A stretch of 64,000 bases of DNA. It comes from Leishmania infantum JPCM5. Taxonomy: Eukaryota > Euglenozoa > Kinetoplastea > Trypanosomatida > Trypanosomatidae. Within the stretch, counting starts at the first letter, position 1. Every line of letters begins with the position of its first letter. This document shows positions 46,906-56,100 of this stretch, piece after piece. A program made the translations under genes and the position numbers. The DNA lies in the NCBI RefSeq assembly GCF_000002875.2, contig NC_009400.2:279621-343620 (forward strand), written 5' to 3'. Below the pieces are notes generated by a model. That model was not told where the DNA came from, did no database searches, and saw only the letters and a program-made list of their open reading frames with translations.

Positions 46906-48235
46906 CTGATGCACACTCACTCGCTGGCCGAGGAAGGAGAGCAGGAGAGTTAGTCGGCAGCATTCGCTCTTCACGGCACGCCCTCATCACCGCATGTGTG
47001 CCATGCGGCTCTTCTACTTTAAGTCTTTTCTCGCCTTTGCTGCTGCTCCCGTCTTCTACGCTGTGGGTCGACACGCTCACTACTGGTGGGATCCAAGGCA
47101 GCTGCACACCCCTGCAGTGCTCGCGTACATGCGCTTGCATGGGTGTGCGTGACTGTACTAGCATGCCAAACACCTCCATGAAGCGCGTGGTGTGTGGTGT
47201 TCGCACTCGTCTTTTGCACGTGATAGGATAACGAAACAGTTGTGTGCTTGTGTGAAAGACAGCAAGCGTTGCAGAGGCACGACACGAAGCGCGGAGGAAG
47301 AGAAAAGGGGGGAGTAGCAGAAAAGTAGAAAAGTGAAGAGAAGCCATGATAGCAGATAACCAGAGACGTGCGCGCGTGTGTGTGTGTCCGTGTGTGGCCA
47401 CTGCACATTCGTGTACTACTCCTGCGTAGGCGTGGCGAGCACTCGACCGGGTGACCAGCAGCAACGCTTCCATGTCAGCAGTCATCCCAAGCGCCGGGCC
47501 GAAGAAGAGGCGCCACTGGTGCTCTTCAGCGCCGTCACACACACGTGTCGAGCTGAAGCATATGCTGTGTCCACTCGCGCGCGGGTGAGCTAGCGTGCTA
47601 CCCAGGAGCGCTAGAATGCGGCAAGCGAACGACGCACGGAGCAGGAGACCCTAAAGCTCGCGCACACAAATAGAATGACCGCAAAACAAAAAAGCACAGA
47701 GTACTTCTCCTTTGCATCTGCTCTGCGGTCTCCCTCCGCTTCTGTGAGAACTTTATTTGGGCGCCTCCCCTTTTTACGCTGTTGTTGTCGTGTCTTATTT
47801 TGCCGTGGTGGCAGTGGCGAGCGATTAGATCCGCGTTATTCGATTAACCAAACAGCGAAGAACCCAAGCACACTAAAAAAAAATAAAGGAGAAACAAAGG
47901 AAAGACGTCACTCCGGCAACACGCGTCCTTCAAGAGAGAGGAAGAATCCAAGAAGGTAGGGAGCGGGAGGGAAAGAGCAAGGTCAAGGGCGAAGGCCGGA
48001 GTCACTCTCTCTTCGTCCGCTTGCGTTCCTCTTCCCACCCGGTATCGTGAAGAGCATGTTCAGGGTGGGGGGTCAGAGGCATGTTCATCGAAAAACTCGC
48101 GGAAGTCTCAAGCACGGCCACCATCACCACCACAGATAACGTCGTCACGTGCAATTACGCCTCGACGCACGTGTGTCGCGACCCAAGTACGGAGGGAGGA
48201 AACTAGAGAGAAGTACGCAGTACACTGCGAGCGAC

Positions 48236-50224
48236 CTAGTCACCGTCAGCCTGCGCGTCGGCGTCGCCGTACAAATCCTGCTTCGTGAGGTGATAGGCTT
48301 TCTTGCGCTTCGTATTGTGCACCGGCTTTCTCTTCGCCCGCATTTCCTCGGCGATGATTTTCTTTCGCAGCACCGCCTTGCTCACGCTCGCAGCCTTATC
48401 GCCCTTCTCCGCCACCACAGCCGCCACGCGTGCCTCGACCCGCTCTTTGAGTGCTGCGTGGCGGTCCTGCTTCTTCATTTCACGCATCGCCTGGCGCTCG
48501 CTACGGACCTTCTCACGCGTGCCGTCCACCTCCTTCAGCTCTCGCTCGATGCGCCGACGCTGAGCCGTCGGCGTCAGCGGTTGGAAGGACTCAGGATCCG
48601 CCGACTGTCGCATGATGAGCTCTGCCTCGGAGAACATGGGACGCACCTCATGCGCCACACCGCGGGCCACGGCATACTTTCGGCAGAAAAACGCGATCTC
48701 CTGCATCACGGTGCGAGCCTCAGCGACCGCCTGCTCCGCGGCCAATGCCTCAACAGCCTCCAGCGAAGCTGTGGTGTCTCCGTTGCCGTTTCGCTTGCTA
48801 GCGCGCTTCCGCGTCGCCGGTGCCTTGGCCGCCATCGCCTGCGCTAGCTGCTCTGCCCTCCGCTGCGCGTACACCCCGCCGGCCAGGGGGGGGAAAAAGT
48901 TATCCAGCACTCGCTTCTCCACGTAGTTGCCTTGGCTCATGGCGTAGAGGGGGATCCCGGCGGACAGGGCGAGGAAGAGGTTGGTGTCAAGCTCAGCTCT
49001 GACAAGCTCGTCAAACGCCACATCGCAGATGTGCATCGTCAGGCCGACGCTCGTGCTGGACGAGAAGATCTGACGCTGCAGGATGTAGAAGATTTCGCCC
49101 ACTACGTTTGCGGTTGCCGTAACGGTGCCGATGTACTTGTGCAAGGCGGCCTGAGAGACACCGGCAGCTGTCTTCCACAGCGCGCTAAGAGCGGCGGTGT
49201 CAGCCTCCGGCTCCGCCACAGCGGCCTTGTCGTCGCGGCTGCGCTTAGCGCTCTTCTTGCTCCTCTCGGTCGGCGAGCGCAGCGCCGCGGCGGCGGCGCT
49301 CTCTCGCTTCGGGGGAGAAGCACCGGCTGAAGGAGCCGATGCATCGCCGCCATGCACATCCTTCACAAACTTCACGTACGCGAACACCATACGACGCACG
49401 AGGGCCAGGTACTTGTCCATGCGGTACCGGTCGATCGTGGGCCACTCACGCGCCAGCACGCGGAAGAGACACCCATAAAAGAGCACCTTGCAGCGCGTCG
49501 TCCGCGGGGCATGAAGAAGGTCCGCAATCTTCTGCGCGCAGGCGAGTTGTACGAGCGGCTTGTCGGAGTGCCAGAGGCAGTAGTGGATGCCGCGGCACAG
49601 CTTCAGTAACACAAGCTCCACATCACACCACGCCTCCATCCAAGTCTGATAGCGCTCGCGGTGCACGTTTTCGCCTTGATAAACATGCACTGGCTTCGGC
49701 CCGACGTTCAGACCAGCTTCCACATCGTCATCGTTGTTCGCTGCGAAGTCGCCTGCAGGGTTGTCGTAGCGACCATAGAGCTCCTTGTCACGCCGCTCCT
49801 GAGCCTGCCGATGGCGGAACTCGCGCATGGCCACGCGCCGGCGGTCCTCGCGCTCCTGTTCGGCCACCTTCTCCCGGAACCGCTGCAGCGCCAGTGGAAG
49901 GTTCTCATAGCGGTACGGGTTCGGCGTCTTCGGATGCGCCTTGAAGTAGGCCCTCACCTCCGCGATCTCAGCCTCGTAAGTTTTCTCCATCGCGGCCATG
50001 GCCTCGGTGAGTCGCTCCAGATAGTGCGGCACCTCGGCCAGAACGGCATCACGCACCGCCACCTCGTTGTGGGCCAGACGCTTGCACAGGATCTCCACCT
50101 GCACCATCTCCGACTCGAGGTCGATGACGCCCCCCGGCAGTGAGTCCGGAAGGACATCGGGATCTGGGTAGTTGATCGGCAGCTGCGCCTCGCGCTTGCG
50201 CAGATCCTTCTTCTTGATCTTCAT
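48236..50224 (-). CDS. RRP1: Ribosomal RNA processing protein 1 (RRP1/NOP52)
   Basis: 662-aa nucleolar protein expected to act in pre-60S rRNA maturation. The ATG at 50224 (MKIKKKDLRKREAQ) follows a strong SL acceptor. NOP52 family marks: EILCKRLAHNEVAVRDAVL near the start, CRGIHYCLWHSDKPLVQ, and WPTIDRYRMDKYLALVRRMVFAYVKF. The protein carries a kinetoplastid-type acidic/Asn insert near 190 (FAANNDDDVE). A Ser/Lys-rich linker spans about 335-385, the region after it contains VGLTMHICDVAFDELV, and the C-terminal tail is coiled-coil/basic (KKIIAEEMRAKRKPVHNTKRKK), which looks like a nucleolar localisation signal. A 30-codon upstream ORF ends in an ATGA overlap with this start. Identification rests on motif pattern and is good. 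Confidence 0.85.
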   Translation of the reverse strand: MKIKKKDLRKREAQLPINYPDPDVLPDSLPGGVIDLESEMVQVEILCKRLAHNEVAVRDAVLAEVPHYLERLTEAMAAMEKTYEAEIAEVRAYFKAHPKTPNPYRYENLPLALQRFREKVAEQEREDRRRVAMREFRHRQAQERRDKELYGRYDNPAGDFAANNDDDVEAGLNVGPKPVHVYQGENVHRERYQTWMEAWCDVELVLLKLCRGIHYCLWHSDKPLVQLACAQKIADLLHAPRTTRCKVLFYGCLFRVLAREWPTIDRYRMDKYLALVRRMVFAYVKFVKDVHGGDASAPSAGASPPKRESAAAAALRSPTERSKKSAKRSRDDKAAVAEPEADTAALSALWKTAAGVSQAALHKYIGTVTATANVVGEIFYILQRQIFSSSTSVGLTMHICDVAFDELVRAELDTNLFLALSAGIPLYAMSQGNYVEKRVLDNFFPPLAGGVYAQRRAEQLAQAMAAKAPATRKRASKRNGNGDTTASLEAVEALAAEQAVAEARTVMQEIAFFCRKYAVARGVAHEVRPMFSEAELIMRQSADPESFQPLTPTAQRRRIERELKEVDGTREKVRSERQAMREMKKQDRHAALKERVEARVAAVVAEKGDKAASVSKAVLRKKIIAEEMRAKRKPVHNTKRKKAYHLTKQDLYGDADAQADGD

Positions 50225-50313
50225 TGCTTTGAGTGGCGGCGGTCGTGTGGGCGGGATACGATGCTGACAACCAGCGAGGGGAAAGACGGTGACTGCGTAC
50301 GTGAGATGTCCAT
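50221..50313 (-). other. 30-codon upstream ORF ending in an ATGA overlap with RRP1
   Basis: An ATG at 50313 opens a 30-residue frame (MDISRTQSPSFPSLV...) whose TGA (50221-50223) overlaps the RRP1 ATG (50222-50224) as ATGA. It would lie inside the mRNA leader if the acceptor at 50327-50328 is used, starting about 13 nt after the splice site. Confidence 0.5.
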
Positions 50314-50326
50314 ACACAATCGGAGA

Positions 50327-50328
50327 CT
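50327..50328 (-). promoter_or_regulatory. Predicted SL acceptor for RRP1 with a 206-nt AG exclusion zone
   Basis: TTTTTTTCCTAG on the minus strand. No AG occurs in the upstream 50329-50534, which also holds a GGAAGA-type purine repeat on the plus strand. The leader is 102 nt. A weaker AG at 50264-50265 would skip the upstream ORF. Confidence 0.75.
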
Positions 50329-51327
50329 AGGAAAAAAAGGAAGAGGATACGTCGGTGCGTTACCGATAGGTGGAAGAGGCGATGATGTGGTGACGTTAGA
50401 GAGAGCGAGAGAGATGGAGGGAGAAAAGAGAGGAGATTGGATTTGTGTGCATGGATGCGTGGGGGTGAAGAAGGAAGAGGAGGAAGAGGAGGAAGAGGAG
50501 AAAGAGGAGGGGGGCAGTGTTGCCGTGCATTCGTCTTCTTTAGAGGGAAGAGGTCGTTCACCGGTCGAAGGCACAAAGAACACTACCACAGAGGTGGCTA
50601 TCGTGTTTCACAAAAGAAAAAGAAGTTTTGTTTTCAGTTTTCTTTCTGTTCGCACTCCTAGAATGCGGTGCGAACTGATGGCTTCAGCGGCAGGGAAGAA
50701 AAACAGATAAGCGTCTCCTGCGCTCCTCGCTCGCTCGCTCCGCCTTGGTCAGAAGGAAGAGTGAAAAGGGTGAAGCAATGGACAGCCTCTCTGTGAAAAA
50801 CACCGAGGCGCGCTTGTTGCCCTCGAACCAGCGCATCCCTGCATCCAAAAGCACAACACACCGCTTACACTCTGAGGGAAGGGGGGAGGCGATGTGTGTT
50901 GGACGCCGGGGCAAAACCGCCGTCATGTGTGCAAATGAGCAACGAAGTAAACGAGCAATACGAAAGAAAAAGAAAACGGTCGCTAACTGAAGCTCCGCAG
51001 CTCCGGCACCGCAGTGTGGAAGCAAAAAGGATAGCAAAACAAAATCAAAAAAAAAAGGAAGAGGGAGAGATGAGCAGCTGTACATTGGAGTGTCTTCGTA
51101 TGTGTGACCACTCTTTTCTTTGTGTATGTGAGCACATCGCGCCTTTCCTATAGTACTGACTTCTTCGCTAGACGTCTCACTAGGCAGTGATTGTCTCTGC
51201 TCATCGGAATCGCCGTCGAAGAGGAAGAGAATGACAGTATAGTGACACACACACACACGCCAGGAGCGACCAGAGAACGATGCTAAAATGAGAAAAATGA
51301 GCAGGAGGAGGAGAGGATCGGCGGCAT
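50329..51327. other. Intergenic region between the 297-aa gene and RRP1
   Basis: The half nearest RRP1 is its splice-acceptor zone. The rest is 3' UTR and spacer with no gene supported. Confidence 0.6.
50466..50514 (+). repeat. GGAAGA-type purine repeat
   Basis: Imperfect repeats of GAGGAA on the plus strand; in the RRP1 pre-mRNA this is a CT-rich tract upstream of the splice acceptor. Confidence 0.8.
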
Positions 51328-52221
51328 CTACAAGGTTTCCAGGCGCGATGATAGAGGTGAAAAAGGTTGGATTGCGCCAGGGAAAGCCGAAGCTTGCGGC
51401 TTCGCCATCGTGGACGAGGAAGCGTTCATGGTGTTCTCCTTATCCCATGGCGCTGAAGCCTGCGACACGGTACCGGCCTCCAGCTGCTTGATACGTGCCT
51501 CTGCCCTTTGCAGCGCGCGCAGCAGCTCGCTGTCTCGCACATACAATGGCGCCGGGGCGGACGTTGTATTTTGGGTCTCGGAAGTCGGGTGCTCTTGAAG
51601 ACCTCCGCTACGCCCCGAGGAGCAGTGCTTCTTGGTCTTGATCCGCCTCCGGCCAGCGCGCAACGAATGGGCTTCATTGGCCGTGGCGCAAACGAGCTCC
51701 GCACGCGGTAAGTGTGGTCGAGAGTACGCATCGCAGCCCAGGCGCTCGTCGCCCTGTCCACGTGCAGAGCGTGCAGCTGTCACATCAGCGTGAGAGAACA
51801 GCACCCGGCACGACGGCTTTGCCAGCGCAATCTCCACCCGCTCTTCCTGCTCCTCGCACCGTAGCCTCCAGCGGGTAATCTGCTCCTCGGAAAGCAGCTG
51901 TGAGAAGTGCGTTCTCCATGGCAACCGCCGGTTGCCACCGCAACGTTGCTCGCTGGGGCGCCGCGGCCCCGCCGATCTGGAGAAGAGGTGCCGATGTGCT
52001 GTCGTTACTGAGCACGTCTTACTCCTCTGGCAGACCGACGGTGCCAGCGCACTAATGAAGGGGGAGGCGGTGCCATCAGCGGCCCGTTGCACACCGCATG
52101 AGGAGCCGATGGCTACGATGAAAGGGTTCCTACGCTGCGCCGCCGCAGGAATCACGTCAGAGCTGCGATGGCCTGCAGCCCTGAAGAGCGGCAACGATTC
52201 TGCAAGCATCTCTTGCGACAT
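51328..52221 (-). CDS. Hypothetical protein with a C-terminal coiled-coil segment
   Basis: 297 aa from the ATG at 52221 (MSQEMLAESLPLFRAAG), 61 nt after a clear SL acceptor. I recognise no family. The sequence is basic and Ser/Ala/Arg-rich with scattered Cys. It has an amphipathic stretch, LSEEQITRWRLRCEEQEERVEIAL, near the middle and a short heptad-like segment near 225-245 (DSELLRALQRAEARIKQLEAG). No signal peptide or membrane segment is visible. Composition and a proper acceptor favour a real gene; function cannot be stated. Confidence 0.65.
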   Translation of the reverse strand: MSQEMLAESLPLFRAAGHRSSDVIPAAAQRRNPFIVAIGSSCGVQRAADGTASPFISALAPSVCQRSKTCSVTTAHRHLFSRSAGPRRPSEQRCGGNRRLPWRTHFSQLLSEEQITRWRLRCEEQEERVEIALAKPSCRVLFSHADVTAARSARGQGDERLGCDAYSRPHLPRAELVCATANEAHSLRAGRRRIKTKKHCSSGRSGGLQEHPTSETQNTTSAPAPLYVRDSELLRALQRAEARIKQLEAGTVSQASAPWDKENTMNASSSTMAKPQASAFPGAIQPFSPLSSRLETL

Positions 52222-52282
52222 GAGTGCGCATGCGATCCCACGCCGCTGCGATAACGTACCTGGTTACGGAGGTTGAAGTGCA

Positions 52283-52284
52283 CT
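52283..52284 (-). promoter_or_regulatory. Predicted SL acceptor for the 297-aa gene
   Basis: T-rich minus-strand tract (52285-52318) then CACAG; 81 nt AG-free. The leader would be 61 nt. Confidence 0.65.
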
Positions 52285-53158
52285 GTGAAACATAAAGACA
52301 CACAAAAAAAAAATAAAAGAGAGCGGCGACGGCGCGCAGCGAGGAAAGCAGTGAAATGAATCACCCTCTTGAAGCATGAAACCTGCCTGAGCTCCGTGCA
52401 GCACTTCTGTCTTGTGCTCGGAGGCGTGGGTGTGTGTATGTGCGACTCTTCTGCACCGCTAGTGCTTTTGTAGTGTCTTAGCAGCAGAGGCTAGCCACGC
52501 CGGTCGAAAGAGAGCAAGCAAAAGGCAACCCATCTGCTCATTCCACAGCACCGGGTGATCGAAGACTGCAGTTTCGCGGTACCGGTAGCGGTCCCCGCCC
52601 CACCTCTGTACTCGGGGTATGCACTTTCGTTTTCCGTTTCTTTCTTGCGGTTTCCGGCTATGCGGTGTCTCAGCGTGTGATGGCGGACAAAAAAGCAGTC
52701 AGGGAACGCAGAGTTCGCGCGAGGCCGACAAGCGAACACGCGTAGACCGGGAGACACTGTAGTGCACAAACGACGCACCGAGCTGGGTGGAAGAAAAGGT
52801 AAAACTGTACATGGCACAAGATGAGTAAAAGGAAAGAAGTGAACGCGTTCTGGGAAAAAGAGAAACACAAGGGAAAAGATACCCATATAGGGGCACACGA
52901 CCGCACTGTGTAGATGCAGCCGTACAAGACACAGGCACACCCACAAACACATGCACCCTATACGCATGAAAGGCGACGAAGAAAACGGCAGCCACCGCCC
53001 TTACGCCTCGAAGTGGTGGTCAGGGGGAAAAGGTCTCAAATCGATGGAGAAACTCTTCCTTCTTCACTGAAAGTAGAGCCGCATCGCCGTGCCAGCGACA
53101 GAGGCAGCTGCGATTAGAGCCACACTCGTAAAAGGCCTCTAGCGTACATACGCGAGCA
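52285..53158. other. Intergenic region between the giant calflagin-like gene and the 297-aa gene
   Basis: 3' UTR and spacer; no gene supported. Confidence 0.6.
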
Positions 53159-56100
53159 TCACTGAGAGGCGTACTCCTCCATAACGGCTATCGCGTCGAT
53201 AGAGTCGTCATACCCGTAGCCATTCCCTTCGGGCTGGAGATCCTGTTCGGAGGCCCAGATGGCAAACCCGTTGAAGAGCAGCTTTCCCCCTTCGCGGCAC
53301 TGCCGGTCGACATGCTGAAACACCTCCACGGGGTTTTCGACATGTGCGCCCCATCGACGGAGAAGCTGGCGTGCCATTCGGAACTGAGACAGCGACACCT
53401 CCTTCTTCATTGGGGCCGCCTCCAGCGTTATTTGATAGGGTTGCATGGATGCTTCATAGAGGGCAACCGCAGCACTGCGAGTGTATGGCGCTGCTGTCGC
53501 GCCGTCCGCAGCCACTGCCGCATCTGCGGCATCATCCGCTCGTGTGCTCGTCCTGGCCCCAACAGACTCTCCGCTTGGGCTGCCCTCATCTGGGTCAGCT
53601 GTGCCACATCGCTGCTGCTTCTGCACGACGTGGAGGGTTTCCGGGTGAACATGGCCACCGCACGTCAGCACATCAAACATGAAGTAGAGCTGGAGGTACC
53701 GATACAGATATTCCAGGAAGGCGTTGAACTCCCACGGCATGAGCACCTGCTCCTCCGTGTGTTGAGTGAGATATACCACATTCTGGCGTTTCCCCGCCAC
53801 GTCCTTGGTCGCTCTGAAAGCGCGCAGCAGCGCTGGGGTGAAGTCTGCGCGGAAGGACTGCAGCTGAACCATGTCCATTAGCCCGCGCGCGATGTCGGAC
53901 ACCGTCAGGTACCCACGTCGGCGGTGGTCCATGCACATAAAGAGCTCACGACGCTGCTGACGACGCTGCAGGGACGGGCCAAAGGGCAGCAGGATGCGAA
54001 GGCGCTCCCAGTAGGACAGTTTTGAATAGACATCGTAGCCGCCCAGCGCGCCGACAACGGCGTCTTGGGCGGTGAGCGTCTCGCGGAAGCCCTGGGTCCT
54101 GATGCCTTGCAGGTATGACTTCCGGGCGCGAGAGGCAATGAGGTGCGAGCGGCCCACGAGGAAAGCTGCAATGGAGTGTGCACCACGTCGGTAGGTCCCA
54201 TCCACCACGACGCCTGTCGTCTGCATATCATTCCACATGTCGGCCATCACGCTGGATAGCGTGCTCAACAACTCTACGGGCACGATGGTCAAAGGAATGA
54301 GGAGGAGAAGACTCTCAGAAAGCAGCTCTGCCATGTTTGCTTGATGCGCTGCTGGGGTGCTGGGGCTTCTGTGCTCACTGCCCTCAGCAGACACGGTGCC
54401 CGAAGAAGCCTCTAGCAACGTGAGGGTGTAGTTCAGGCTGACGTACGCTGAGACAAAGTGGTGCACGTACTCCAAGAGGAAACGGAAATCACCGCGATGC
54501 ACCTTGCGTGAGTCGGGGCCTGTGGGGTGAAGCGCCGCGTTACATCCGCACTCACAGCTGTCAAACCACAGCGGCACGGCCAAAGAAAGGGAAGATGCTT
54601 GAGCCTCTCCGCCGTCCCCAGGTGGCGCTGCCTCAGCTGTTGGCTTTTCGTCCATGCCGAAGACGCGGGTGGTTATTTCTTCAACGCCCCAGCGACGCTC
54701 CAGCACGGAAGAGGTGATTTCGACCGGAAGGTAGCCGTCCTCATCCTCGGAAACCTCGACTGGGTACGACTCTGGCAAGCCTTCGCGATGCTGCTTTACG
54801 CGGAGAATCTCCCGTATCGCGGACTTCCGCTCGCGGCGATGCTCTGCCGACATCGTGAAGGGGATGCGCTGCGCGTGCGACTCTCGCCACCAGTCGTACA
54901 AGGACTCTAGTGCGTAATGCTCCGCACGATGGGAGCTGTACCAGAGTAACACGTTTTGCAGCGAGATGAGCCCCTTGTATGTGTTGTCGACGTGATGGGA
55001 CCGCAGCCATTGGTGCGCCTCTTCAATGGTAGGAATGGCCGAAACACCTCCTTCCGTAAAGCGGCCAAAGCACGCCAGTAGGCGCCGGAAGTCTTGCTCG
55101 GAGAGGAGCACCTCTACAGGCCCATCCTGAGCGGCACCTCTCGCCTCCGAGGTGGCTTGCACGGTCGATTCGTACGCTGTTTCCACCAACAAGTATCCCA
55201 GGACAAACTGCAAGAAGGAGCTGAAGTCGCGGCGGGCGATTCCCAGGTCGCCCTTGTCGCAGCTGCAGCGGCCACTTTGGCTTGCTATGAACTGAAGCGC
55301 GCGCGCGCCCACTTCAGTCACGTGGTCCTCGTCTAGGTGAAGCCGTTGAAAGAAGGGCATGTACTGCTCATAAAATGCATGGAGAAAGGCCGCCTGCCCA
55401 CCGCTTGCACTTTCCGCCGGTTCACTGTGTTGTGCTTCCTGCTCGGTCAACTCAGCAAAGACTCGATAGCAGCTGACGAGAGTGCGCAGCGGCATCGCGC
55501 GGCTGAGCGCCAGCAGCTCGCTCTCGCCGTCCCACTTCGGGTAGTCAGCGTCACTGCCGTCCTTTGCCGCCGACAACGAAACGTCGAGGTCGTCATCGTA
55601 CCGCTTGTGGGTCTTCCAGTACCTGAAGCAGTGCTGACGCGTGTAGTTGAACACCATAACAAAAATAATGTGGTGCACCCTGGCTGTCTGCGTCCTGTCT
55701 TGAGCATTCTGCTCTTCTGCTTCGTCGTCGCACCCGTGCCAGTCGGCCGTCAAGTGCGACACACTCTGGAAAGAGCGGAAGGCGCTCTCAATGGTGAATG
55801 TGGGGTTCACCGCTTGCGTAATGAGCACATCCGCCGCACTGTTCGCCGGGAGCAAAAGGGCCTGTGCGTTGTTCAACAACACCTCCGCCGGGCACTCCAG
55901 GTACTTGCAAATTGCCGCCACAGCACGGACAAAATGAGACTGAGTTACGTCCGTGGCCATCGGCGGCCGCGTCGCGCTGAACTGAACACCGTCGAAGCAG
56001 ACGTCAGAATTCGCCGACTTTTCCGCCCCTGGCGCGGTGTCCTCAATCCCACGCTGCGCAGCGGCGAAGCCGAAAAGTGCGCGCACAGCAAACTCCATGT

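Larger units (their letters stand above)
46650..48235. other. Gene-poor spacer between RRP1 and the decayed gene
   Basis: It holds the hairpin at 46667-46695, a G19 run at 46887-46905 and the RRP1 3' UTR. A minus-strand frame at 46877-47542 is mostly compositional noise. Confidence 0.45.
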
